Shown: positions 12,391 to 25,255 of the stretch, one piece after another
Layout of the letters: each line of letters opens with the position of its first letter
Numbering within the stretch: the first letter of the stretch is position 1
Source: Cordia subcordata
Taxonomy: Eukaryota; Streptophyta; Magnoliopsida; Boraginales; Cordiaceae
DNA: 64,000 nucleotides
Reading direction: 5' to 3'
Assembly (NCBI GenBank): GCA_028554755.1
Contig: JAPTOF010000002.1
Span: forward strand, 26,841,001-26,905,000
Position numbers and translations under genes: made by a program
The notes under the pieces: generated by a model
The model's database searches: none
Told to the model about the DNA's origin: nothing
What the model saw: only the letters and a program-made list of their open reading frames with translations

Positions 12391-12426
<36 letters not shown>

Positions 12427-12444
12427 AATAATAATAATAATAAA
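12299..12444. repeat. AAC/AAT trinucleotide microsatellite
   Basis: A compound run of AAT, AAC and AATAAC units, with an uninterrupted CAACAA tract at 12393-12424 followed by AAT units. Open frames across it encode only poly-Thr/Ile or poly-Leu and are not genes. Confidence 0.95.
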
Positions 12445-12879
12445 GAAATTAACAATAAAGTATCACTAAATACTAGCAATACTAATAATATTAAAAGATA
12501 TTTACATTAATACTTCTAATAAAATAATAATAATAGTGATATATGTGTGTTTGTGTTAAGATAACATTACATTTAACACATTGCTTATGCTTAGAATACA
12601 TCAAGATTTTGATGACAAGTACATATATTCTTAACACCAAATTCGAGTTAAAGAATTTGATAAGTAGAAGATATTCTGGCCAACTTTTTATTTTTATTTT
12701 ATTTTTAAAATAGTCTGGTAGATTTTTTTATTATTTATCATTATTTTTTTGTTCATTTTTATAATTTATTCTCAATTTTTATTTTTAATTTATTTTACTT
12801 ATAAGCTTAATTTTCTTATAAAAACCTAACTTTGTAATGTATCTTAATTTCTGAAAAGATATTTTACTTATTTCATAAA

Positions 12880-13062
12880 AAGTTCTATTCCTATGAACAT
12901 AGGAATGGGGCCATTCCCATGTATTTTGGCAGGAATAGCTATTCCCATGTTCATGTGAATGGCATTTTTTCGGGAATGAGATTTCCTTATTGATTATTTT
13001 CTATCAATCATGGAGAATGCCATTCTATTCCTAACCCATTCCTTTATACCAATCACTACGTT
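12880..13062. repeat. MITE-like palindromic repeat
   Basis: The segment is built from repeated GGAATGG/CCATTCC motifs in both orientations (CCTATGAACATAGGAATGGG, GCCATTCCCATG, GAATGCCATTCTATTCC). This is typical of short foldback plant elements. Exact ends and target duplication were not resolved. Confidence 0.4.
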
Positions 13063-14160
13063 AATAGTAAGCATTAAATTTATTTAGGTTTAATCTTTTG
13101 GAGTTTACAAATTAATATTATTTTAAGAATTAATTGATTTAAAAATTAAATTTCTAAATTAAAGCTAATAATGAGAAATTAAATTCTTTAACTTTTAATT
13201 CTTTATCTTTTCAATTTTTAAATTTTTTTATTTTTAATTTTTTCCTCATTTTAAAAATTTATAATTTTCTAATTTTAGTTTTTAAATTTCTTATTTTTTA
13301 GATTTTATTTTTAAATTTAAATTTTATTTTAATTTAACGTGTGCCGTAAATGATTTGTAGTTAAGATTATTTAGAAATATTTTTTTTACCTATATAGATA
13401 TTTAGTTGAACTGACAACTTAATAGAAGTTGATGTTTATATCTTTGAACTTCATTTATAAGAACTTTAAAGTTTAAACTATATATAGATTTAAATTACAC
13501 ATTTTCGAAGAAGAGCCCCAAACTAAAAAAAGGAGATGAAGCTCTTTTTTGATTCTTCTACCAAAGACGTGTCTAGTGAGGAAATAAAAATTGAATTTCT
13601 GATAAAATCTAAATTTGAACTTTTTTCAGAATTTAAAGCATATTTCTTATGGCCAAAAGTGCTACTAAAGGAAAAACTAAAAAAGACTTTCTAATTTGTA
13701 AATAAGAATGGTCAACAGCTTCATCATCTTCATAAACGTGAATGTGGACCATTTTCTTTAATCCCAATGATTAAAACTCAGGTGCACCATACTTACAGTT
13801 GGCATCACTTTACCGTTCTTCACAGAGGCGAATTATTTTGTTAATCTTGTATTAAACTCTTAATTAACAAAATCTTTACTTGTTATGCTTTTACGTAATG
13901 TGCTCCGCGTGACACGCGACCTCGATCCTCGCCCCATATTTTGTATCTTCTTTTTGGGGAAAAAATGTTGATGCTTTCTCCACGTGGTCACAATCACGAG
14001 GCTATAATCCATCCAATTCACTTTGGCCATGGACTTTTTCACTTTTCCATGTAACATTCTTATGTTTCAAGATCGTGCGATTAATTTAGATCTTCTTATA
14101 GTATTATGTTTTAAAAATTAATATATTTAGTAATGACTTCAAATACCTTTTTTTTTATTG
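13063..14160. other. AT-rich intergenic spacer
   Basis: Very AT-rich with no recognisable gene. A minus-strand open frame at 13860-14057 lacks any family feature and was not called. Confidence 0.5.
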
Positions 14161-14169
14161 ATAACGTAT

Positions 14170-14370
14170 TAACCGGTGGTCTTTTAAGGATACTTCAACG
14201 TTAAGAGTTGAAAACAGCTTATGACTTAAGTTTGAATCCAGTCCCTTGCTCTGTAAGTGTTCTTGACTTATCTTGTGCTTAGTATAAGTGACGCGCTACG
14301 CATCCAATGTTTGTCAGTTGATGATCGGGCTCTACCAACTAATTTCTCTTTTTGCAAAAAAAAGAAAAGT
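14170..14370 (+). mobile_element. Possible SINE
   Basis: AAGTTTGAATCCAGTCCC (14229-14246) resembles a pol III B box. A weaker A-box-like segment lies ~45 bases upstream, and an A-rich tail (GCAAAAAAAAGAAAAG) ends the unit near 14370. Target duplication not found, so tentative. Confidence 0.3.
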
Positions 14371-14581
14371 CACTAACCCGTGGACTGCTATGGGCCACTT
14401 GATGTTTGCGTGAACCAACTTCAAATGAGTTCTTTTGTTATACTAAACTTCGTCCAAGAATTTAAACTGTGCTTAATATGTGGTTATCTTCTTAATCTGT
14501 TGACCGTATGCTTTTAGAGCATGACAAGTTAGCAAAGCCTTCAAACTGGCAAATACTAGAGTGCTTATTGGATAACACTTA

Positions 14582-14852
14582 TACTATGTTTGTTATAGTC
14601 TTATTTTAAGATACTTATTCTATTGAAATGATGGTATATCTTATAAGATTTAAGAAATTTTATCATGCATCATATGAAAATTTAAAATAAAACCATACTT
14701 TTTATCTTATAAGAAATAAGTAATCCTTCCTATCTTATTTTTTACAACTATAAAATGCATGGTGTATATGATAAAATATCTTAAATCTTATAAGATATCT
14801 CCAAATTTCAATAGGATAAGTATCTTAAAATAAGATCATTCCAAACACACTA
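14582..14852. mobile_element. Tourist-like (PIF/Harbinger-type) MITE, copy 1
   Basis: 271 bp with long inverted ends (left TACTATGTTTGTTATAGTC; right complement TAGTGTGTTTGGAATGATC), followed inward by TTATTTTAAGATACTTAT on both arms. The trinucleotide TTA lies at 14579-14581 and 14853-14855, the TWA duplication typical of PIF/Harbinger insertions. A second family copy lies at 56487-56757. Confidence 0.8.
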
Positions 14853-14855
14853 TTA

Positions 14856-16433
14856 GTTCGCGGTTATCTTCTTTGATCCATTAATGGGGTGGAAGCCAAG
14901 CATAACACGTTGAATTATATTAATCGACTATTTGCAAGACAAGAATTGCACATCAAAGTACTAGTTGGATTGGCACACAAGTTTAAATCTGGGTTACTCT
15001 GAATTATTTAATTGAAGGAGCCATAATAAGTTAATAACAATCTCCACCCATGCTTTGGCAATGATATGATGTTACAATTAATATACTCCTAATTTAGAGC
15101 GAGATTATGATTAAAAAGATAAGAATTTAAGCTAAGTTATGATAAAGTATGGTAGAATAAAAATAAATGGACTACTTGTATGAAGTCGTGGAACTCTTTA
15201 CTTAATGTTTTTGACCACCTTTATACTTGAAGCGCCCCAAAAAATTTTAACTTCCTCCATAATTCTTTCTTGGCACTTCAATTGATTGAATGATTTTCTT
15301 GATTTGGCAAACAACAAGCACGCTGGTTGCTTTTTTCGGTTGTTTGTGTCAAATTCATAACACGTCAATAGCTTACATTATGTTACATTGTACTTTCTCT
15401 CCGATAGTTAATTTCTCGTTGATTTGGTCTTTCCTTCAGTAGTACCTCAGCCGAATTGTGCAAATTTAGAGTGTAAGCAATAATTATTGTTTTATATTTA
15501 ATGTGTAATTCTACTAAGCATTTTCTCTTTTACAATGTAAGAATTCTTCGTTAATATCTTACACGTGCCCATAAGTGTATAAATTGTTTCAATAAAAAGA
15601 AAGACAATTGTAAGGTCAAAAAGGATGTTTTCTCATGTAACTTCTAGTCACGAGTGGGAGACTATAATGCCAGAAAATTTTGGACTCCACAGAATGAAAA
15701 ACATGTGACAATGAAACAAGAGAAATCCATGTACATAGAGTTTGTTATTCTTGATATTATCTGAATTGATATACATGAACAATGTTTCCCCACACGTTGT
15801 ATCTAATGTTATTCAAAGGAGCAATAGCGTTTTTCCTCATGTATCTATTGAGCATTTTAAAGTAGAAATGGAAAGAAAGGATAAACACTTACAACAATAG
15901 AATATATTAGCATAACTCGAATCAAATTAAAATTGAATAACAACAAGGTCGAACTTATTATAGCATTAATCTCTCAAAAACACAGAAGAAAAGAACCTAA
16001 GAGAGCATTTATTGGATCCGTAATTTTAACTTATTTTTATTGTTACTTATATCTTTAACGTGGTTTATGTAAAATTCAAAAGGTGAGTAAAGAGAAGTTG
16101 ATTGGTTTGTGAATTTCGTGATTTAATAATTTATATTTTAAAAAAGACGGTGATTCATTAACACGAAAATTTGATAACAATACAGTTCAAAGGTTCCGAA
16201 ACATTACGCATCCAATCGACTTGGAGAGGGAGCCTACTCTACTATTTCTAGCCATCTAATTCACACCTATATTAGTAAATCTCTCGATAAAGAATAATTA
16301 TAAAATTGCAATAATATGAGCATAATTTAATGAAAAAATATTAAGAAAAGTCTATAATTTTCAAATGTAGACAAGAACTCTAGAAGGAAAGCGTGAGGAA
16401 GTAGCGAGCTTAGTCAAAGTGCGGTGTCACTTA
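14856..16433. other. Upstream region of the aspartic-protease gene
   Basis: No gene. AT-rich DNA with the probable promoter toward its right end; a TATA box could not be assigned with confidence. Confidence 0.45.
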
Positions 16434-16520
16434 ACACACACACACTAAAACACACACAAAAACACGCATCTACACTGAACAGGCAAAAAAGAGAAAACAC
16501 ACACACACGCACACTCCACA
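16434..16520 (+). repeat. CA-repeat tracts in the presumed 5' leader
   Basis: ACACACACACACTAAAACAC and AACACACACACACGCACAC runs lie 60-150 bases upstream of the start codon at 16583. The coding frame is open upstream to 16424 but has no in-frame ATG before 16583, so the tracts are most likely untranslated leader. Confidence 0.7.
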
Positions 16521-16582
16521 GTCCACACTGCTTCAACTCACTCGCTAAATTTTCGGCATTGCCTTGGATTATTGTCCCGAAA

Positions 16583-19500
16583 ATGGACACTTCACCGCTG
16601 CTTTCTCTCTTAACAGCCTCACTGCTTCTGGTGCTTGTACATTGCGGTACAACTCCCTCGACCACGACGACGGCGACGACGAAGCCGACCTACTACTCGT
16701 CCAGGCTGATTCACCGCTTCTCCGACGAAGCGGTGTCGTTTCTGGCGTCCAGGAACTGGAAGGCCAACGCCGCGACGCCGGAGATGAACAGTGCCGCGCA
16801 CTTTCAGCTGCTCCTCGGCCGCGATTTGAAACGCCAGCGGCTCAAGCTCGGCTCGCCTAATCAGCTCATCGTCCCTTCTGAAGGCGGCCAAACCTTTAAC
16901 TACGGCAATGAGCTTGGATGGTAATGTGTGTGTGCTTTTGTGTGTGCTCGTGCATTTTCTATTTCGTTCACTAGAAAAATGAAAAAAAAGGTTATATTTG
17001 TGTGTGTATATATATATTTATCTCTCTTTGTGTGCATTTTCTATTTTTTCTACTGAATGAATTTAAACTGAAGAAAAAAGGAAAAAAAAAGATATACTTT
17101 TACTTCCCGTATTTGATCTTGTTTTCTTTTTCCCTTTTTAATTTTTTGTTGGAATTTTATGTGATTTAGTGAATGTGAAGATATATATGTGTGTGTGTGT
17201 GTGTGTGATTTATATGTAAATTTTTCTTTAAGAAAACCACAATTTTATGCTTAGTTTTTCTATTTTTAAAACTTCTTTTCTAAGGTGAAAAGAAATTTCT
17301 TTTTGATGTGATTTAAAATTGATTAGCTAAGGCCGTGGTGAAATAAATACAGTACAATTGTAATGGATGTCACTTTTGATCGATTCAGCCCTGGTTGATG
17401 TGGAATTGTTTGAGTATCATACAGTAGAGAGAAAAGAAAGTAAAAGAAAAGAAGAGTTTATTCCCATTAAGGATTGCATTATGTGATACTATACTAAAAG
17501 AGCAGTCCGGAGCATGAAGCTCCTGCAGAGGAGGCTTGGACCGACTTTGGGGTACGCTAAGAAGAATAAGAAAAGAGTTCCAGGGCAGAAGTTTCTTATT
17601 CTTAGCCATGAACTAAGTTGTAGATTTTCGGGTTCTTTACTGAAGTGGTGGAGATTCTGAGCAAAGCTATATCAGGAATTTGCGTGTGAAAAGGAAAATG
17701 CTTTATGGGCAGTGAGAGGGTTCAGTCCAAATTTGGTGATAGATTTGCATGCGAAAAGATGGTTAAGATTTGTGGCTAGTGGTCAGTTACTGTGCCGACC
17801 ATTGATAAGATGCAAACGCAAGGGTCTTATAGATGGTGTATCTTATGAATGGTCAGTGTCGTAACTGACTGCTAGTTTCTGCCCACGTTGCACCTCTTCA
17901 TGGTATGCAGCAAATGTTGTCACCATGCTGGCTATCCTTTTAAACTCGACAAACTCCCTTTTTGTGGTTCTGCTAAGCTGACTGAAAATATTTGGTTTAT
18001 CAGTAATTATGAGAATAGAAACATGACGGTGTTCTGTATGCTTCCTTTCCTGACAAATATTTCCAACATAGAGGCACTATATTCTGACATTTTCTCATGG
18101 TCATTTTTGATATCACATTCACGCAATTTTCAAACATCATATGAATAAGGGTTAGATCCCTGTTGCTGGAAGTGGGGGCAGTTGTCTCCACTGACCTCCA
18201 AAGCTGTTATCAAAATTATGCTCATATTTCTGATGTTATTCTTTTAAAGTTACTCGTTTGGCATGTCTGAATGAAGAGACAGATCAAATATTTGGCCACA
18301 TTAATCCGGAAATGTTTTTATCTGTAAATATTGTATACAATATGCCTGCAGTAGGAAGCAATTTGCTATTTGCATTTAGAAAAAAGTTCTAGATTTGGAT
18401 GGTCTTGGGCAATTTCTTTTGTTTCTCTGTTGTGTTGGGAGGACCGAAGTCTCTTGCCTCTCTCTTGCCCTTCTTTTGTAAGCTTAGCAGCTTATAATAA
18501 AAGGTATGTTCTTGTTTCCGAGAATATGAGTTAATTCATATGGTCCTAGTCACCTATTGGCTTATTGCGTGCCAAAAATGTTTAAAAGAAGAAATTACCA
18601 TTAGTTATACTGGAAGAACTTCTTGTTCTCCTTGCAAATATTTGTTGCATCATAATTTATCTCATGTTGGACAGAATTATTAGTATCCAGATTCATGCTT
18701 TCTGGACTATAGTTGTGGTTCATGTTTAGGTGCTGTTATGCCTCATATCATTCCAAAAAACTTTTTCGTCCTGATAATTTGGGAACTTATTGAACTTTTC
18801 ATATACATCATGTAATAATCAGGCCTTGAGTGGGCTGAATTACATTTTCCAAACTTTCAAGTTGAATGATGATGGCGATTAATGAAAATTAAGAATTTGC
18901 TACATTAGGAGTTTCATTTTGCTTCCACTTGTCGGAAGAATAATAACTGTAGATTCTCTTGTTACAGGTTGCATTACACGTGGATCGACATTGGTACACC
19001 AAATGTTTCCTTTTTTGTTGCCTTAGATGCTGGCAGTGATATGCTCTGGGTTCCTTGTGACTGTATTGAGTGTGCTCCGTTGTCTTCAAGTCACTACTAT
19101 GTATTGGTAGGCCCTCAATCTCAAATAACTGGAGGTGACCTTTTTTTTTTTTTTTCGCGAGGAAACTGGAGGTGACCTTTTCCCCTCACATGATTGCTAT
19201 CATTGATCATCCTTTAAAGATCAGTTTATCTGAATTACAGTTACAAAGGGATGATGCGTATCTCAGCAATTGCATTCTGCTTTGTCCTTCACTTTTTTTT
19301 TTCCTTCTCTATTTGGCCTTTCCCACCTAAAAGAGTATATTACCCTAAATTCCATACTTTCATCCCAACAACGAAAGTTATACATCTAAAGATAGTCACC
19401 AAATTAAAATTATGGAGCGGTTACTTTAAATTAAATCAATTTCATTTATTTTCTTCTTTTTTTCCTTTTTCATTTATATCTATATCTATATTTATATATA

Positions 19501-22500
19501 TATTCTTTTTAAATTTTTTATAAATGACAAGTCCTAAACCATCTTAGAGCACTTTTCAAATGGATGTTGCATAAGTGAGAAGCATACCACTAGACCATAT
19601 GTCTTGTGATAAAACTTCCTAAAGAGTTGGATTTACATAGAAGGACTCACAAGTTGGGATGGAGCTACGCTAATTTGCTAAGCTGTCGTTAAAAGAGCAA
19701 AAGATGTTTTCCTCTGAGTTCTGATAGTTCAGCGGTTTAGCCCATAACTGTCAACCGGTTTAGCAGTTAATTTTCCAATGATTGATTGGCAGGTGCTCCC
19801 TTGTGTTTGGGGCATCTATTGTGCAGGATAGAGATCTGAGTGAGTATAATCCATCCCGATCAAGCACTAGCAAGCACTTACTTTGCAGCCATCGACTATG
19901 TGAATCTGGTCCAAGTTGTAGAGATCCAAGGGAACAGTGCCCTTATTCTATTCAGTACCTTTCAGATAATACCTCAAGTTCGGGATTTCTTTTTGAGGAT
20001 CGATTACATTTAGCTGCAGTTGGTGGAGATGGAAATCAGAGCTCAGTGCAAGCTTCGATTGTCATAGGGTGTGTTTACTAGTCTATCATGCCTTTTTCTC
20101 CAACTTTATATTATTGGGTAAACTAATTGTTCATCTCTCTTACATATTGCAGCTGTGGCAGCAAACAAACTGGCGATTATCTAGATGGAACTGCTCCTGA
20201 TGGTCTTATGGGACTGGGACCAGGGGATCTTTCTGTTCCAAGCTTGCTTGCAAAATCTGGATTGGTGCCACATTCATTTTCATTTTGTTTCGACAAGAGC
20301 TACACGGGGAGGATTTTCTTTGGTGACCAAGGGCCTACAACTCAGAGATCTACTCCTTTCCTACCCATGGGCGGACAATAGTATGTCTAAGTTGGAACAT
20401 TTTAGTAATTTCTTGGATTCTTCAGCTCGGTCGCGTGATTTGAATGTCTTTGTGTATTGTAAATGCTTGATACCAAACAGTGCTCTGATTTTAATCTGTT
20501 TATTTCTTTGTTGCAGTGGTACCTATATTGTTGAAGTTGAACATTTTTGCTTTGGGAGTTACTGTTTGAAGCAAACTGGTTTTCAGTCACTTTTTGATAG
20601 TGGGTCATCATTCACGTATCTTCCTGGTGAAACCTATAAGAAAGTTGTTGCTCAGGTACTCCTCATCCTCTCCTGTGTTTTTATGTACGATTTTCAGAGC
20701 TATGATCTATATTCAATTTCAATGAGATATTAGCCAGAACCCTTGTCTCTGTTGTAGTTCGGCCAGCAAATCAATGCTACAAGGTTTACTGTACAAAATT
20801 TCCATTACTGCTACGAGGCTAGGTAATGTTGGTTGCCTACTTGGAGTTGTTTTGTCGTGTCTTCTCTCCATTCTTACAGCTTATTGGTGCTCCTTTTTCT
20901 GATTCAGTACGCAAGGAATACCAAAAATCCCTAGCATGAAACTGATGCTTTCTACAAATCAGAGCTTTTTAATTCAGAATCCGATGTTTGGATTCTCTGA
21001 CTATCAGGTGCATATCCATTTTTATTAAGCTTTCAGTGATTCTATGTGAACTAATTTGCTGGTCAAGATGGTGAAGAGAAGAGAGAGGAAGAGGGTGAGG
21101 CTAATTTAATAGTTAGATGTTTTTCTGAGTCGAAAAAGTATGAAATAATATAGTGCCCCAAACATATTGTAGTACATTAAGTTCTTATTTCTCCTTGGGA
21201 TCTGGTTCGCTATTTGCATGATATTTGGCACATAAAGGCCCGAGGGTTTCTTGAGATTGTAAATGCTGTATGCACCTTGCAGTTTTTGGATTCCTTTTCC
21301 TTGAATAGATAGTTCTTTTATGAGAAGACCCTCTGGCGCTCTTACTTATAGCCACCACTTTTACGGGCCTAATTCATTTCTAGATTTCGAAGTTTATTAA
21401 TAGATTCTTGCTATAAAAGAAGTTATTAGATTCTTTTTCTCTTTAAACAAATGCAAACTTCATGCCAATTATCTCAGGATGAAAGTTATCCTTGAACAAA
21501 ATGTCTCTTTTACCCTTTTGAGCTTATAGAGAACTTGAAACACATTTGCTTGTTGAACAAATGTGTTTGAGAAAAAAAAAGGTGCTGGTTATAATATCTG
21601 ATCATCTATCTTACTATTCACAAATTATGTTTGTCTAATGGACTTCCCAAAATTTTAGATTATGAAGTGCCTAGGAATATTGGAATTAAATTGCATTGTA
21701 TTGAGTATATTCTTTAATCCATGAACCCTGATGGCTTTCTCTGTAATGACCTTGTGTCTAGCTTTGGAATAGGTATTTATTCACACTGTTGTTAGAACTA
21801 GTTAGGTCTAAGCTTATCCACCTCTTCCTTTGTTTCCTTTCATAGTGTTGATACCATATTACAATGAGCTCAGGAAGTCTCTAATTTAATCAATCAATCC
21901 TCATGAGTATCCTATTTTTTGCATTTCCACAATATATTAGTAGCTGTTCCTTTGACAGTGCAATAATATATTGAGGAAGTGGACCAACTTGTGTTATGGT
22001 CTTCGGCTACTACTACTATTTTCCATAGCAAATCTCACTGAAGTTACTCCTGCAGGGTGTTTATGTTTACTGCTTAGGTTTGCTTCCTACGAGTGGAAGT
22101 ATAGGTATCATTGGACGTAAGTATTATATTTTACTGCTTTTACCTTGAAATTGGTTACTTTCTTGCTTCCCATTTTCTTCCTCCCTCCACGGGCTCCACG
22201 CATCTTTCTGTCTCCATCTCTCTCATACATAGACATAGACTAGGGCATATACACGCTTGAAGGCAAAGAAACTGATTACTTTCTGAAGATCTGCAACTTT
22301 TGATCATGCAGAAAACTTGATGATGGGCTACCGACTGGTGTTTGATATGGAAAACTTGAAGTTGGGTTGGTCTCATTCTAACTGTAAGTGCATTTCATAT
22401 ATTATTGATAGTTCTTATTATAATTTTTTCTTTTTTTCTCGGTCATAGGGAACTTTTCATATTAATTAATGAAAAGTAAAAGTCATAGAAAGTTTTTCCT

Positions 22501-23352
22501 CTCCAGTAGGGTGGAAATCTGAAAGAAGAATCTCCCTCTGCGAGGGGGCAGCAATAGAGAACCAAACCTCATAATATCCTCTACCAGAAGCTTAATATTT
22601 TGCCACCTGGCAAGACTGTTGCAAAGTTCCTTTCAGAGGAGAAAAAATTAAGTAAAAGAGAAAGAAAACAACAATTCGAAAGAGAATCAGTTAAAGCAGA
22701 GATAATGGACCATATTGAACTATATACCAAAATGAGTTTTGCTTTATTTGTGGAACAAGCCCTGTCATCTATGACTTTAGCTTTCAATTGGCTGCGACAC
22801 CCAATTGCCCCCTGAAACTTTGAAACTCTCATTTCCTTCTACCTGGAAATAATGTTCTCTTTTCTTTTCTTCTTTTTTGTAAAAATTTTTAATTTGAATT
22901 TCCCATTCTTTGCTTGACTATATTTTGGCTCATGAGCCGCACAAGCATTCCATGCCACATGGTCATGTGAAAATTATTTCAAACTGTCATTTCAAGCTAG
23001 TTATTGATTTCTTGCTTCCCCATCTGCCCCTCTTGCTTCTTAGACTAACGACTTTGTATATGTATTTTGTATATGTGCTGTTAAACCTATGATAAAACGA
23101 TCATGTTCCACAGGTCAAGATATAAGTGACAATAGCAAAGTGCACCACCAAGCACCACCACCGAGCAACTTACCATTGAACCCTTTGCCAACCAATGAAC
23201 AACAGCGTGCACCTCGAGGGCAGGCAGTTGTGCCTGCTGTTGCTGGAAGAGCTTCTGCAAAACCATCTTCTGCCTCACTCATTTGCAGCCAACATAGTAT
23301 AGGGATTTTGTTCCTGCTACAGATAACTGTATTGTTACCCTATCTAATTTGA
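16583..23352 (+). CDS. Aspartic proteinase-like protein 1 (A1 family, GPI-anchored type), 10 exons
   Basis: Exons: 16583-16920, 18968-19106, 19827-20068, 20153-20380, 20517-20655, 20758-20822, 20908-21007, 22056-22116, 22312-22383 and 23114-23352. All introns are GT-AG, and the joined frame is 1,623 nt (540 residues plus TGA). Residues 1-21 form a hydrophobic signal peptide, and a prosegment follows. The first catalytic motif is ALDAGSDMLWVPC (Asp133) and the second LFDSGSSFTYLP (Asp343); between them are Cys-rich loops and the conserved YLDGTAPDGLMGLG. The C terminus is Pro/Ser-rich and ends in about 20 hydrophobic residues (SIGILFLLQITVLLPYLI), a GPI-attachment pattern. Length and layout match plant aspartic proteinase-like protein 1 (At5g10080 type), secreted or cell-surface endopeptidases. 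DAGS instead of DTGS occurs in this subgroup as I recall it. No lesion is seen; a truncated duplicate lies at 53280-55750. Confidence 0.93.
17183..17212. repeat. TA/TG microsatellite in intron 1
   Basis: ATATATATGTGTGTGTGTGT tract within the 2-kb first intron of the aspartic-protease gene. A further TG-rich run lies directly after the exon 1 donor (16924-16950). Confidence 0.9.
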
Positions 23353-25250
23353 AATTAGTAGTTTATGCATCTACTTGTAAATCGCTGTTTCTTCTGATTA
23401 GCCATCTTTTCTACATATGAATGTGTTTCAAGCCTATTTACCATTAGCCATTTCATCTATTCTATATTGGCAAGTGTTCATGAACTTCCAGTAATGATAG
23501 TGTAACAACAAGAGGCACCATTAGTCCTGCTAAGAGATTTATGTTTAGAACAATGATTTAGTTTCTCTAGTATTGTCTATTTGGATTTAAGAATTTCAGG
23601 TCTGTCGATTGAGGTCAATGTGTTGGCAGTCAATTCCGCAATTTTGCGATAGATTATGCGAATCATGTTGAGATGATGTGGGCCCAGCATTCTCGTATTG
23701 CTTTCAATATTTTGTTCATGTCCAATGTTCTTTCACTCCTTTATTTTCTGATTCAGTTTGGGTGGATTGAAGAATCCTCTCCCTTACACTCTTCGGCTGA
23801 TGTAGTTTGGAGGTTTTCGATTCTCTCTCTGGTGTGGAACTCGAGGCATCGGTGTTCAATTGCCGGACCAAATTAGAGGGACTGAAGAAGGAATTTGACA
23901 AAGAAGTACCTCAAGTAGGTTGAGACTATTTTTAAAAGTGATGATTTGAGTTTGAAGTTTGAGAGGCTGGATGAAATAGGGATGAGAAAAAAAAAATCAA
24001 CAAATATTTGTCTGCATCGTATCATATTTTTTGCTAGATTTTTTAGGTTTTCTATTGCTTAAGTGGTCTCCATCAGTATTTTTTTTTTCTTTACGTCCCT
24101 CTCAAGACAAGACTTCAATAATGGGTAAAACTCGACCCCATGCACGTAGTACCCATGAGTTTTAACTTTCAAGTTTTGAGCAATTGTTTGAATGCTGATG
24201 TCACTATCCAATATGTGGACGTAGTTGCATCTTACCAATATATCTCACATTCTTCTTTTATTTTTTTGATGAAAAATTTATTTTAACAGCCACATAAAAT
24301 CCATTCTAGAATCATAAATTTGATAATGCGACAATATCTCAACGCATACTTCAAGTTCATCCAGCACTGTATTGCCACTTCAGATAAAAACTGTGATGTC
24401 GTTTTCTTACATTATTATTGATCAAAATAGGTGGGGGCGCTTGCATGTTTAAGTCTGACAATGGAATCAAATGAAGGACAAAAGAACATTTGGAAGAAAG
24501 GTGAAGTCAGAAAACTCAAACTCTAGTCGTGATAAGAAAGAATAGTGGAGTCAGAAAACAAAAATTCGTCACAAAACACGGAATATTGTACATTTTACTC
24601 TTTAAACAAAAATTCGTCACAAAATACGGAATATTGTGTATTTTATTCTCTTTTGAGAGGTATATAAATTATCAAATGGAACTTCCCTTCCCTAGATTTT
24701 CCAAGTACTACGTGAATGATTTAAACAAGAACAAAGAGTTGTTTGTCCAAAACTAAACGGGTCTGTGGTGTACTACTGAAAGATCCTCCATCATTAGCTT
24801 CGATCATGTTAATACAATCAAGACAAGATGAATGTCCTTTTGATGGACCCCTTATTGTATCTTCAAGAACAGCATTCTTTTGTGCAAATGAAGATGAATG
24901 CAATATGGTTTGTGACGTGATTTGAGAGTGATTTACAAGCAGGTAGCATAATCAATAATTTCGGTTAATTATTTTGGGTCAGTTAATTTGAGGGCTCAAA
25001 ACACACACACACATATTTATTTCTTAATTACTTGATCGATCACTTAATTTAAATATTTAATTTATTAGGTAATATATGTTTGATAAGTTGGATCATGAGT
25101 ATGAATATTTCGTTTTTCCTTTCATATATATATATATATATATCATATGTACGAGCATAATTAGATGATTTACAATTGCAACAAATTTCATCTCCTTTTT
25201 ATCAAATGATATTATCCTCTTTCTTTAGTTAAGCACAAACATTGCATTTT
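23353..25250. other. 3' untranslated region and downstream spacer of the protease gene
   Basis: Includes presumed 3' UTR from 23353. Most of 23520-24340 has a diverged copy at about 54985-55750, showing it was part of the segmental duplication. Open frames at 23673-23876 and 24743-24925 show no recognisable domain. Confidence 0.5.
24559..24654. repeat. 48-bp tandem duplication
   Basis: Two 48-bp units (24559-24606, 24607-24654), each starting CAAAAATTCGTCACAAAA, with a handful of differences. Confidence 0.9.
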
Positions 25251-25255
25251 CAAGA

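Noticed and set aside
12233..12479. Open frames encoding poly-Thr/Ile (plus) and poly-Leu (minus)
   Set aside because: They are translations of the AAC/AAT microsatellite and have no other content.
13860..14057. Minus-strand 65-codon open frame
   Set aside because: Isolated, no homology recognised, no splice context.
16424..16582. Upstream extension of the protease protein through the CA-rich leader
   Set aside because: The frame is open but contains no ATG before 16583, and a good signal peptide begins exactly at that ATG.
24743..24925. Small cysteine-containing open frame as a secreted peptide
   Set aside because: No signal peptide, odd cysteine number and no ATG at its opening position; no family recognised.
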